A stretch of 34,109 nucleotides of DNA from Desulforegula conservatrix Mb1Pa (GTDB lineage Bacteria; Desulfobacterota; Desulfobacteria; Desulfobacterales; Desulforegulaceae), in assembly GCF_000426225.1 (NCBI RefSeq), contig NZ_AUEY01000042.1:1-34109 (forward strand). Reading direction: 5' to 3'. The notes below the pieces were generated by a model. That model worked only from the letters and a program-made list of their open reading frames with translations, searched no databases and was not told the origin of the DNA. The translations under genes were made by a program, and so were the position numbers. Shown in pieces: positions 1-7,792 of the stretch. The first letter of the stretch is position 1. Each line of letters begins with the position of its first letter.

Positions 1-173
1 ATCAAGTGGCCTTCCAATATTGCACTTTCTTTTTGTCTGGCCAAATCTCGAAATACATCTCCCAAATATTTCCTCAATTCTACATAAATAGTCTTTTTTC
101 TATACTTTGGAATCCATACTACATGATACTTGCATTCCCAGGTACTATGGCTTAGGCTTTGTCTCTCGCTCAT
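1..173 (-). CDS. IS200/IS605-family transposase TnpA, 5' part (cut by window edge)
   Basis: Reading the minus strand from the ATG at 173-171 gives an uninterrupted 57-codon N-terminus running off the window. It contains the typical IS200-like start HSTWECKYHVVWIPKYR followed by an ELRKYLGDVFRDLA-like helix and EGHL, directly before where the family's HUH (PDHVH) motif should lie. TnpA of this family is a Y1 HUH transposase that excises and inserts single-stranded DNA. An AAAGGAGA ribosome site sits 5-6 bases before the ATG. The catalytic His pair and Tyr lie outside the window, so activity cannot be judged. No reading-frame damage is seen in the visible part. Confidence 0.85.
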   Translation of the reverse strand, partial: MSERQSLSHSTWECKYHVVWIPKYRKKTIYVELRKYLGDVFRDLARQKESAILEGHL

Positions 174-256
174 TGAAGTCTCCTTTAACTTGAACTTTAG
201 GCGGTTCAGTTATTGGAGACTTCTTCTTATTCCAGGATCTGTCAAACTCTGTGAGT

Positions 257-275
257 CCACCGGCAGAGCCGGGGG
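257..275. repeat. Hairpin at the IS200-like element end
   Basis: CCGGC (260-264) and GCCGG (268-272) pair around an AGA loop. The stem extends by CC/GG after one A:G mismatch. It lies about 85 bases upstream of the TnpA start, where a TnpA-binding end hairpin is expected. Function is inferred from position. Confidence 0.5.
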
Positions 276-491
276 TTTACTTATGATTAATTAACGATAC
301 CAGCCCATTTCAAATAGTGATTTGTATGTGTCTTTTTCCACATTCAAAGGGAACAGAGCCTTATTATTTAGCTTTTAAAACCTCTAATGAAAAAAAAGTG
401 TACTCACATAATATAATGATATATATAAAAGTTAAGTATTCGATAATCTCATCTTAAGATATTTGGTTGCGAGACAACAAAAACTCAGGTT

Positions 492-1187
492 ATGTCAATG
501 GAAGAACTTATCAAAGAAATTAATGCGATACCAGGTGTGGAATGCACCTGCTTTTTTGCATCAAATGGAGAAGTCGTCCACTGCTCTCTTGAGAGTCCGG
601 CCAAAGAGCAGATGATCAATGCCTCAAAAATGATACTCAAACTGCTTTTATCAGGATCATCCCAGATAGAAGAAGTTGCGTCCCTGTCAATATGCTTTGA
701 AGAGTCCATACTGAACGTCAGAAAGCTGAAGTCAAATAGTTTTCTTATTATAAGACATGCCCAGATGACGGATGCCAATCTTATAAATCTGACAATTGAA
801 ACATCATACGGCTTTACCGCTCACAATAAAAACAAAGCCGACAATGAAAGTGTTATATCTAAACCTGAGACAGTCTCAAATAAAATCCCCAATGTTTCAG
901 ATGAGCTCCAAAGCAAAGAGCCGCAAAAAAGCAAGGAAATCATTCAATCCGGCCCTTTAGCTAATATTCTAGCTGGAATAATGAGAGCATTTACAAAAAT
1001 TGAAGGATCTCAAGCACAGTCTGCTTATAAGAATGCTCTCGTAAAATGGTCAACATATCATGAACCCAAGTTATCAAATCTTAAATATCTAGTAGATATC
1101 CTGTCAAAAGAATTAAACGACCAAGCGAAAATTGACAAATTCAGAAAAATGATTCTCCCCTATCTGGCTCATGCCAGAGACAATTAA
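492..1187 (+). CDS. Roadblock/LC7-like domain protein with helical C-terminal extension
   Basis: The first ~105 residues read as a roadblock/LC7-type fold: an amphipathic helix at the start, a GEVVHCS strand, a long middle helix, and a hydrophobic SFLIIRHAQMTDANLINLTIE strand-helix end. Roadblock proteins are small dimerising platforms, often regulators of NTPases such as the MglB-MglA pair. A hydrophilic linker (about 110-150) leads to a second, helical domain (about 155-231) that I do not recognise. The gene is first in an apparent operon with a second roadblock protein (18-base gap) and an ArsA-like ATPase. The second ATG (498) has better spacing from the weak CAGG site than the first (492), so the true start may be two codons later. 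Upstream DNA is AT-rich and contains a TATAAT near 410. The role in the cell is unknown. Confidence 0.7.
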   Translation: MSMEELIKEINAIPGVECTCFFASNGEVVHCSLESPAKEQMINASKMILKLLLSGSSQIEEVASLSICFEESILNVRKLKSNSFLIIRHAQMTDANLINLTIETSYGFTAHNKNKADNESVISKPETVSNKIPNVSDELQSKEPQKSKEIIQSGPLANILAGIMRAFTKIEGSQAQSAYKNALVKWSTYHEPKLSNLKYLVDILSKELNDQAKIDKFRKMILPYLAHARDN

Positions 1188-1205
1188 GACAACCAGGAGG
1201 CCGTT

Positions 1206-1589
1206 TTGCCTACCATTATTGATTTTGCAAAAATTGCCAAAATTGATGGAGTAAAAAAATTCATTCTGATCCGAAAGGATGGTCAGGTAATGACTCATAA
1301 TATGGAAAACCCCGAGTCTTTATCTCCTTTTATTGTATTATGCGGATTAAATGCCGATGCAATAGGTGTTATTCTAAGTCTCCAGCAAATGGCAAATATT
1401 ACAATTTCAAGGGAAAACAGAGAACATCTTCATATTTTCCCCGCAGGAAATTATTTTGCTGCAGTGTTTCAAAAATCAGACGCTTATCCTCCGGACGTTA
1501 TCAGAAATATCTCCAAATTTATCGGCAGCATAATTGCCCAGCCTAAAAAAGCAGATGGTAGAACAACCTTTGTATCAAAATTGGATTGA
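1206..1589 (+). CDS. Roadblock/LC7-like domain protein (single domain, TTG start)
   Basis: This 127-residue protein is about one roadblock domain long. It has a short N-terminal helix, a KKFILIRKDGQVMTHN beta-hairpin, a long helix (about 43-63), then central strands ending HIFPAGNYFAAVF and a C-terminal helix. The start is a TTG at 1206, chosen because a strong AGGAGG site lies just upstream and no ATG in frame preserves the first strand. Its position between the larger roadblock protein and the ArsA-like ATPase suggests that the two roadblock proteins may pair and act on the ATPase. That is inference from gene order and from known roadblock-NTPase partnerships. The stop is 83 bases before the next gene. 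Confidence 0.7.
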   Translation: MPTIIDFAKIAKIDGVKKFILIRKDGQVMTHNMENPESLSPFIVLCGLNADAIGVILSLQQMANITISRENREHLHIFPAGNYFAAVFQKSDAYPPDVIRNISKFIGSIIAQPKKADGRTTFVSKLD

Positions 1590-1672
1590 TTATCAAATCA
1601 GGCCCAATATTATCAGCCTCGATAATGTGAGTATCAGCTACATATAATTCCAAAAAATCTTGAAGGGTCAAA

Positions 1673-2836
1673 GTGAGAGTAATTCTTTTCACAGGAAAAG
1701 GCGGCACAGGAAAAACCACCTGCGCCGCAGCAACGGCACTCATGGCTGCAAGCAAAGGAATTAAAACCCTCGTCATTTCAACTGACCCGGCACACAGTCT
1801 TTCGGACTCCTTTGATGTAAAAATAGGGCCTGAGCCTACTGAAATTATACCTAACCTTTTTGCCCAGGAACTTGATATTTATTATTCCATGAGGAAATAC
1901 TGGGGAAATCTTAGATCTGTAATGTTACAAATGTTCCACTGGCAAGGCATTGACCGAAAACTGTCTGAGGAAATGTCAGCTCTTCCAGGAATGGAAGAAG
2001 CATCAGCTTTTTTATGGATAGAAAAACACTATGAAGACAGGGTTTTTGACCTGATAGTCATCGACAGTGCCCCGACAGGAGAGACGCTTACTCTTTTGAC
2101 GCTTCCGCAAGCAACGAAATGGTGGACATTGAGAATGTTTCCGATACCAAAGCTTGCTGTAAGAACTTTTGGTTCAATGTTTGATCTTACCACTGGGATT
2201 CCTGTTGCTAAAGGATATGATGAACTTCAGGAGATCATGTCAAAGCTTGAGAAGGTACACAAAATATTTTCCAACCCTGAAATATGCTCAATACGACTGG
2301 TTACAACGCCTGAAAAAATGGTAATACAGGAAGCGCGTCGAGCCTTCATGTATCTTCAGCTTTATGGATTTGGAGTAGATGCTGTTATTGTTAACAGAAT
2401 ACTGCCAGACATAGATGGAGAAAGCTTTTTCAATAATTTTATTGCCAAGCAGGACAAATATCTGTCTGAAATTGAAACCAGTTTCCACCCTGTCCCGATT
2501 CTTAGAATAAACCATTTTGGAGAAGAAGTATTCGGACAAGCAAAGCTTTCCAGGGTATCGGAGATGCTCTACCCTGACATTTCAGCTATAGATGTTTTTT
2601 TCAAAGAAAAGGTTATAAATATCTACGAGACAGCATTTGGATACAATATAGATCTGTCACTTCCATTTGCAGACTTAAGTGAAATAGACATCAAAACTTA
2701 TTCTGATGAGATGGTCATAGATATTGGCAACAGAAGAAAAAATCTTTTCCTGCCTAAATTTTTAAGATTCTATGAAATGAAAGGATATGAAAAAAATGGG
2801 GCTAAAGTAACGGTCAAATTCGAACCAAAAAAATAA
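1673..2836 (+). CDS. ArsA/Get3-family ATPase with C-terminal HSP20-like domain
   Basis: This 387-residue protein carries the signature motifs of the ArsA/Get3 (TRC40) deviant-Walker family: GKGGTGKTT (8-16), the switch-like STDPAHS (36-42) and Walker B VIDSAPTGETL (129-139). It has one ATPase half, so it should work as a dimer. Residues about 315-385 look like the small beta-rich ArsA HSP20-like domain found in many bacterial family members. No arsenite-binding Cys cluster and no arsB/arsD/arsR neighbours are present, so arsenic efflux is unlikely. A targeting or chaperone role on membrane or granule surfaces is more plausible but unproven. Start is a GTG preceded by GAAGGG. It closes the roadblock operon and converges on phaR. 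Confidence 0.85.
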   Translation: MRVILFTGKGGTGKTTCAAATALMAASKGIKTLVISTDPAHSLSDSFDVKIGPEPTEIIPNLFAQELDIYYSMRKYWGNLRSVMLQMFHWQGIDRKLSEEMSALPGMEEASAFLWIEKHYEDRVFDLIVIDSAPTGETLTLLTLPQATKWWTLRMFPIPKLAVRTFGSMFDLTTGIPVAKGYDELQEIMSKLEKVHKIFSNPEICSIRLVTTPEKMVIQEARRAFMYLQLYGFGVDAVIVNRILPDIDGESFFNNFIAKQDKYLSEIETSFHPVPILRINHFGEEVFGQAKLSRVSEMLYPDISAIDVFFKEKVINIYETAFGYNIDLSLPFADLSEIDIKTYSDEMVIDIGNRRKNLFLPKFLRFYEMKGYEKNGAKVTVKFEPKK

Positions 2837-2865
2837 GATGCCTGAGGTATTAATCTCGAGGCATC
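2837..2865 (-). terminator. Hairpin terminator of phaR, between convergent genes
   Basis: GATGCCT (2837-2843) pairs with AGGCATC (2859-2865). The stem continues as GAG/CTC with one bulged G around an eight-base loop. On the minus strand it is followed by TTATTTTTTT, which falls in the 3' end of the ATPase gene. The plus strand has no T-run, so it serves phaR best. Confidence 0.65.
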
Positions 2866-2895
2866 AAAGAATATAACGATTAAACTAAAAGACCT

Positions 2896-3375
2896 CTATT
2901 TTTCTTCATCACCATCCTTATTGTCAGAAGGCTTTGGTTCCCCAGAAAAAATATCCATAAAAGGCTTGAAAGGCGTAATCCCTGCTATGCTCTTCTGGGC
3001 AATATCCGACCAGCCCATCCCAAGATCGATAACTTTCTTAAAATGCTCATCAAAGGCAATCTTATGAGAAACATACCTGTCTATTGTAATCTGAAGGTAT
3101 TTTTCAAAAAACTCGCTCAGAATATTATCCCCGTATCTTATAATAAGATGGAGCAATGGAATCGGAAGAAGGGCCTTTTTATGTTTTGATTTTTCAAGCA
3201 CTATCTGAGTAAGTATGAAAGCAGTCACGTCCTCTTCAGTGTTAGCGTCCGTCACTTCAACCTCTCTGCCATTTTTTATCATGTCAGCTACTTCGATCAG
3301 AGTGACATATTTACTCTTTTCCATATCATAGAGACGTCTGTTTGCGTATTTTTTTATATGTACAATTGAAGTCAT
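2896..3375 (-). CDS. phaR: Polyhydroxyalkanoate synthesis regulator PhaR
   Basis: The first 60 residues match the PHA accumulation regulator DNA-binding domain: IKKYANRRLYD (7-17), YVTLIEVADMI, and VTDANTEEDVT (41-51) followed by the L-x-QIV helix. The remainder (65-159) resembles the second PHB-accumulation region, ending in an acidic tail. PhaR represses phasin and PHA genes and also binds PHA granules, releasing DNA when granules form. Length (159) is within the family's range. A GGAGATG ribosome site precedes the ATG. No phaC or phasin gene is in the window; the only neighbours are the convergent ATPase operon and a TetR gene. Confidence 0.9.
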   Translation of the reverse strand: MTSIVHIKKYANRRLYDMEKSKYVTLIEVADMIKNGREVEVTDANTEEDVTAFILTQIVLEKSKHKKALLPIPLLHLIIRYGDNILSEFFEKYLQITIDRYVSHKIAFDEHFKKVIDLGMGWSDIAQKSIAGITPFKPFMDIFSGEPKPSDNKDGDEEK

Positions 3376-3512
3376 AAAAACATCTCCATTTTTTTTACAT
3401 ATTTAGTAATTATATAAGGAATGGTGATTAATAGAAATTATATCTCATAAAAGCTATCATACGAGGAATTATAATGCAATGCAAAATAGAAAGAGCGGTG
3501 TAAGAAACACAA

Positions 3513-3538
3513 AAAGCCGGGTGAAGGCACCCGGCTTT
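3513..3538 (-). terminator. Rho-independent terminator of the TetR gene
   Basis: A perfect 11-bp stem, AAAGCCGGGTG (3513-3523) and CACCCGGCTTT (3528-3538), surrounds an AAGG loop. It begins 9 bases past the TetR stop and is followed on the minus strand by TTTTT. It is the clearest terminator in the window. Confidence 0.9.
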
Positions 3539-3546
3539 GAAAAACA

Positions 3547-4200
3547 TTAATCCTGCGCTATGGAACTGATCCCGCGGGCTTTCTTGTCACTTGAAAGAAC
3601 TTCAAGAGTATTACCTTCGTGCATGATAAGGAGAGCTAATTTGTGCATATACTCCCTTCTCTCTTCCATGCTACGTCCAGGATAATTTCTGAAGGTCATT
3701 ACAACTCCCGCAAGTGAAGCGAAAAATGCGTGGGTGAAAAATCTTATGCTTTCCACACCCTGTGCTTTTTTTACTACCTCATCAAACATTTTTAAGAAAT
3801 AACGCTGTACTGCATTAAACTTTTTGAGCGCCCTTTGATTAATTCCACCTCTAATCATAAAATGGCACATCATCTGAAATGTTGCCTCATTGTCTATAAG
3901 ATAATCAACAACCGCCACGGCCAGTTCTTCAATTGAGCTTCCCTGCTCCAGCCGTTTTTCGAGCAGCTGCTCAATCGTATTGATATCCTGAATCAGCGCT
4001 TCTACAAAAAGGTCATCACGACTTGGAAAATAACGATAAATAGACGCCGCTGAAACCCCCGCTTCCGCAGCTATGTCCCTCATCCCTATCTCGTGAAAAG
4101 ATTTCTCTTCAAACAATTTCATTGCTGCGGCAATAATAAGAGTTTTTCTGACTTCCCTTTCATCTTCCCGCAGTTTCATGAATGTGGATCTCTCCGACAT
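3547..4200 (-). CDS. TetR/AcrR-family transcriptional regulator
   Basis: Residues about 15-65 form a TetR helix-turn-helix: ILAAA-like entry helix, FHEIGMRDIAAEAGVSAASIYRYFPSRDDL (the SxxxIYRYF recognition-helix pattern). The rest (70-217) is an all-helical ligand and dimerisation domain with no specific hallmark. Length is typical (217). The ribosome site GGAGG lies about 9 bases before the ATG. The gene is monocistronic by its own terminator. Ligand and targets are unknown; members near PHA or fatty-acid genes often sense acyl-CoAs, but nothing here proves that. Confidence 0.9.
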   Translation of the reverse strand: MSERSTFMKLREDEREVRKTLIIAAAMKLFEEKSFHEIGMRDIAAEAGVSAASIYRYFPSRDDLFVEALIQDINTIEQLLEKRLEQGSSIEELAVAVVDYLIDNEATFQMMCHFMIRGGINQRALKKFNAVQRYFLKMFDEVVKKAQGVESIRFFTHAFFASLAGVVMTFRNYPGRSMEERREYMHKLALLIMHEGNTLEVLSSDKKARGISSIAQD

Positions 4201-4318
4201 CCTTTGCCCCCTCCTAAGTTAAACAATTATATTAATTAAGTTTTGAACTATTACTCCCGTTTCAAGTAGCTTCCAAAATATTTATTACAATAAACAATGT
4301 TTTCTTTAAAAAACTCAA

Positions 4319-4714
4319 TTATAAGTTTTTGTTCGAAACACTGGATAATGCAAGATAAAAAGCTCCGACAGCCAGCTCGGCACAGTGAAATTCATCATCA
4401 GGCAAAGTCTCAAGATACTGGGCAATCACTTCAGGAGTAATATTCCAGCCTTCTTCTACAGGTTTTCCTTCTACCATCATTGCAAGGGTGCTTGCGCAAG
4501 CATGGGTATTTGTACACCCATTTGAATCATAAGCAACTGTCTGCAAAAAGCCATTCATGACATCTATAAAAATCTCAATAGTATCACCGCACTCACCTGT
4601 CCTTTTCCCATAACCAGAAGGATTCTCAAGGCGCTCGCGTCTTGTCGAGTCAAAAGCCATTTCAAGATATTTTTCTGAATGGTCATTCCAAAAATCAATA
4701 GCCTTACCTGCCAT
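4319..4714 (-). CDS. IscU/NifU N-terminal-like iron-sulfur cluster scaffold protein
   Basis: The 131-residue protein has the three conserved cysteines of the scaffold family with the expected surroundings: GECGD (C42, with the stabilising Asp D44), a GCTNTHACAS loop (C67, with an additional C73), and FHCAELAVGAF (C111). Such proteins assemble Fe-S clusters from cysteine-desulfurase sulfur and pass them to apo-proteins. No nifS/iscS, hscA or fdx gene is adjacent, so this is an orphan scaffold. Many anaerobes carry such short NifU-like proteins as separate genes. The ATG follows AAAGGTAAGT. The gene lies between the TetR gene and the hybrid kinase, on the same strand, with gaps of about 100 bases each side. 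Confidence 0.85.
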   Translation of the reverse strand: MAGKAIDFWNDHSEKYLEMAFDSTRRERLENPSGYGKRTGECGDTIEIFIDVMNGFLQTVAYDSNGCTNTHACASTLAMMVEGKPVEEGWNITPEVIAQYLETLPDDEFHCAELAVGAFYLALSSVSNKNL

Positions 4715-4810
4715 ACTTACCTTTTACCTCTGCTCCATAATTTAATAAAAACACCATCTTTAAAGTAAATTACTAACCTACCACAAATAAATATGTAAAT
4801 AAGCATTTTT

Positions 4811-7045
4811 TTATACTTTAAAATACTTTTCAAGCAAGAAACGAACGTTTTCAGGCAGTATAGGTTTGGAAAGATAATCATTCATACCTATTTTTAAGCA
4901 CAGCTTTTCATCACCTTTCATTGCGTTGGCGGTCATTGCAAAGATAAGCATATTAGGATCAATCTGAGGAATTGTGGCCGAACGAATAAGCTTAGTTGCC
5001 TCGAACCCGTTCATACCTGGCATCCTAACATCCATAAAAATGGCGTCATAGCTTTTGAACGCAAGCCTACGGATGGCTTCCAACCCGTTTGAAACAACAT
5101 CAACGGCACAATTATAGCGTTTCAGGAGCTTAAGCGCAACCATTTGGCTAACCTGATTATCTTCGACAACCAGCAAGTTCAAGCCACTTTTAATCGAAAC
5201 ACCTTCAACATCGTCAATATTTTTTTCCTCGTTAAGAACCCTCTCAATTTTCATTCCGGCAACTGCGGATTTCAAAATCTCTTTTCTGAAAGGTTTTGTG
5301 ATACTTATGAAACGATCACCATAACACCTGTTCAATTTAGAATATTTGAGTCCTACAGGTATAAGAGAGATAATTCGTCCTTTAAACCCCGGATTACCTA
5401 TCAGTTCGGTTATTTGCTCCTCAAAAGTATCAGATCCTGAAAAGCCCGTATCAGCAATAACTACATCATATTCTTCACCAGAGGCCAGAACAGAAAAATC
5501 ATTCATAAATAGACCTAAAGAACTAAAATAAGCAATACTTGATGACATAGGCTCTATCAAACTACGGATAATTCCGGCCTGTGCAACACTGCTGCTAACA
5601 ATACATGATCTTATTTCATTTGTGATGGGCATTGCGCAAGATTCTGCGTCTTCTTTCACATCGAAATCAAGATAGAACCAAAAAACAGATCCGGCTCCGT
5701 CAATCGAGCTGCATCCTATTTTTCCGCCCATCGCGTTGACAATTTTTTTTGAAATTGCAAGTCCCAGGCCTGTACCGTTAACTTTTGGAGTTGTTGCTGA
5801 ACTCACCTGGGTAAAAGATTTAAAAAGCATGTGCATTTTTTCTTCGGGAATCCCAACTCCGCTGTCTATGATGCTGAACTTGATACGTGCCTTGTTTTCA
5901 TTCCATCCGTCAAGTTTAAGATGAACAAGGACCTCTCCGGCATCAGTAAATTTTATTGCGTTCCCGACAAGATTTATGAGTACCTGACGTATTCTCGTAT
6001 AATCTCCGAAAACATTTGTTGGAATATCCTCGCCAAAGTCTATATGCAGATCGATATTCTTCTCATGAGCCTTGACAGCCATCAGATCGGCAATATCGGA
6101 TACAAGGCATTCAAGGTCAAATTCATTTTTTACGATCTGGATTTTGCCGGCTTCAATTTTCGCATAATCGAGTATCTCGTTTATTATTGTCAAAAGGGAA
6201 TCAGAGCTTGTTCTTATAATATTCAAGTATTCGGCCTGTTCATCAGTCGGGCTTGTTTCAAAGAGGAGATGGATCATTGCAATGATTCCATTCATGGGGG
6301 TCCGGATTTCATGGCTCATACTGGCAAGAAATGCTGTCTTGGCCCTGTTGGCAGCTCTTGCGGATTCTGCAAGCCTCTTTGTTTTTTCATAGGTCTGCAT
6401 CAAAGAACTGTTCGCGAGTTCAAGCTCATCAGTTCTGAGTCTGACTTTCTTTTCCAGATTCGAATTAAGCTCCCTTATTTCCTCCTCAATCTTTGATCTA
6501 TATTGAATCTCTTCTGAAAGCCTCGAATTTAGCTCCTTGATCGAACTTAAATGCAAATATGATCTTATCGCAGTTATTATAGAGGTAAAAAGCTTGTCAG
6601 CCGTAAGTTCTGTTTTTGCCGTGTAGTCATTAATGGAATACTCAAGAATGATCTTTTTTTCGGGAGCTATTCCAGGCTGCCCTGTTCTGACAATTATCTG
6701 CACAGAATCATTAAGCATTTCATTACGAATAAAACGTATAAAATCAAGACCAGCCGTATCATTCTCCATAACGATATCCACCAAAACCACAGCGATATCA
6801 TTATGCTTCAAAAAAATACTTTCAGCTTCTTTTGCAGAATAGGCACTCAGGAAATCGAGGCCTTTTCCCTCAAAAACAATGTCGCCAAGAACGAGCCGTG
6901 TCATTTTATGGACCTCAGGATCGTCATCAACCATTAAAACTTTCCAGGATGATTTTGGGCTGTTTATCTTGTTCGGGTCAGAAACTGCAAAATCTAAAAA
7001 ATCATAAGAATATATATCGTTCATAAATAACTGACTTAAATCCAC
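4811..7045 (-). CDS. Hybrid sensor histidine kinase / response regulator (REC-HisKA-HATPase-REC)
   Basis: Domains in order: N-terminal receiver (34-165; acidic pair 40-42, phospho-acceptor D90, K144) with the RTGQPG variant seen in receivers that precede DUF3369; coiled coil (170-235); HisKA with SHEIRTP (H245); HATPase_c with the N box NAIKF (N362), G1 box DSGVGIP (394-400) and G2 box GTGLGL (424-429); a degenerate receiver-like stretch (about 478-600) lacking a clear acceptor site; and a canonical C-terminal receiver (622-744; D672 in FMDVRMPG, K727). No transmembrane segments are seen, so it is cytosolic and probably driven by phosphorylation of its first receiver from another kinase. No cognate regulator gene is adjacent. 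The start is the ATG at 7045; an internal ATG eight codons in is also possible. Confidence 0.92.
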   Translation of the reverse strand: MDLSQLFMNDIYSYDFLDFAVSDPNKINSPKSSWKVLMVDDDPEVHKMTRLVLGDIVFEGKGLDFLSAYSAKEAESIFLKHNDIAVVLVDIVMENDTAGLDFIRFIRNEMLNDSVQIIVRTGQPGIAPEKKIILEYSINDYTAKTELTADKLFTSIITAIRSYLHLSSIKELNSRLSEEIQYRSKIEEEIRELNSNLEKKVRLRTDELELANSSLMQTYEKTKRLAESARAANRAKTAFLASMSHEIRTPMNGIIAMIHLLFETSPTDEQAEYLNIIRTSSDSLLTIINEILDYAKIEAGKIQIVKNEFDLECLVSDIADLMAVKAHEKNIDLHIDFGEDIPTNVFGDYTRIRQVLINLVGNAIKFTDAGEVLVHLKLDGWNENKARIKFSIIDSGVGIPEEKMHMLFKSFTQVSSATTPKVNGTGLGLAISKKIVNAMGGKIGCSSIDGAGSVFWFYLDFDVKEDAESCAMPITNEIRSCIVSSSVAQAGIIRSLIEPMSSSIAYFSSLGLFMNDFSVLASGEEYDVVIADTGFSGSDTFEEQITELIGNPGFKGRIISLIPVGLKYSKLNRCYGDRFISITKPFRKEILKSAVAGMKIERVLNEEKNIDDVEGVSIKSGLNLLVVEDNQVSQMVALKLLKRYNCAVDVVSNGLEAIRRLAFKSYDAIFMDVRMPGMNGFEATKLIRSATIPQIDPNMLIFAMTANAMKGDEKLCLKIGMNDYLSKPILPENVRFLLEKYFKV

Positions 7046-7360
7046 AAAACTTTTAAAAATTAGATGTGATCAATGTTCACACTTCCTACCCAATTGTTTG
7101 AATAATGTCAATATAAAGACTTTTTACAGGACAACAATCAATATTTCAATAATGTTATACAATGATATATGGAGATAAAATTCGGAAAACCATGAAATAA
7201 CTGGCTGAAGTAATCGGCTTTACAAAAAATAACCGATATAATAATACTGTCATTATGGCTTCAAAAGCCATATAAGTCAAAAAACTGATTAACCGGTTTG
7301 TAAAGGACAAATATTTTCAAGATATCCATATGTATGACAGTCTTTCCGAAAGGAGAATAA
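7046..7360. other. Divergent intergenic region between hybrid kinase and psp-like operon
   Basis: This is AT-rich, non-coding DNA that must hold the promoters of both divergent units. It contains an 8-bp inverted repeat, TATGGCTT (7254-7261) and AAGCCATA (7265-7272), about 90 bases upstream of the first psp-operon gene, which could be an operator. I found no convincing sigma-54 (GG-N10-GC) element of the kind used by enterobacterial pspA. Confidence 0.4.
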
Positions 7361-7756
7361 ATGAAAAGAAAACTTGAAGAGATTAAAAGCATTGTACTTG
7401 ATATGGGTATAGAAATAATCAAGGAAGATGAATCGAATGAACTGATTATATTGAATGATGAAGAAAGCGGAATAAAAAACATGATTATAGACTGCGAGGA
7501 CCCGATAGTAGTAATTGAGCAGCTCATTATGAAAACGCCGACCCCTTCTGGGAACCTTTTCAAACGACTTCTTCAGATGAACAGAGAGCTTATCCACGGA
7601 GCATTTGTTCTTGACGAGTCAGGCGAAAGCATACTTTTCCGTGACACCTTGCAGATTGAAAACCTTGACAAAAATGAGCTTGAAGCGTCCATAAGATCTC
7701 TCCAATTGGCTCTTTCAGAATATGCCGGTGAGCTTCTTAAATATGCAGGGATTTAG
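7361..7756 (+). CDS. YbjN/CesT-like (type III chaperone-fold) protein of the PspA operon
   Basis: This 131-residue protein resembles the YbjN/CesT chaperone fold: N-terminal helix (MKRKLEEIKSIVLDMG), a three-strand region ending in an acidic turn, a central LFKRLLQMNRE helix, a FVLDESGESILFRDTL hairpin and a long C-terminal helix starting at LDKNELEASI. Proteins of this fold often precede pspA-like genes in the yjf-type gene cluster of proteobacteria, where their role is not settled. An AAAGGAG site precedes the ATG. It ends 36 bases before pspA on the same strand, so the two are probably co-transcribed. Substrate or partner is unknown; an accessory role for PspA is a guess from context. Confidence 0.65.
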   Translation: MKRKLEEIKSIVLDMGIEIIKEDESNELIILNDEESGIKNMIIDCEDPIVVIEQLIMKTPTPSGNLFKRLLQMNRELIHGAFVLDESGESILFRDTLQIENLDKNELEASIRSLQLALSEYAGELLKYAGI

Positions 7757-7792
7757 ACCATCTGAGAACGGACTGAAACAATAGGAGGAACC

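Larger units (their letters stand above)
1..290 (-). mobile_element. IS200/IS605-type insertion sequence, one end
   Basis: The element consists of the TnpA start and about 110 bases of leader, ending near an imperfect hairpin (257-275). IS200/IS605 elements lack inverted repeats and end in subterminal hairpins recognised by TnpA, which fits. The exact left boundary is not visible from one end; about 290 is an estimate. Confidence 0.6.

Noticed and set aside
1673-2836. Arsenite efflux ATPase ArsA
   Set aside because: Only one ATPase half, no arsenite-binding cysteine set, and no ars genes. The HSP20-like tail points to the other bacterial branch.
5831-6496. A 221-codon plus-strand reading frame opposite the hybrid kinase
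   Set aside because: The minus strand here encodes clear HisKA and HATPase motifs; the plus-strand product has no recognisable domain or good ribosome site.
7046-7360. Sigma-54 promoter for the psp-like operon
   Set aside because: No GG-N10-GC pair with the expected surrounding bases was found.
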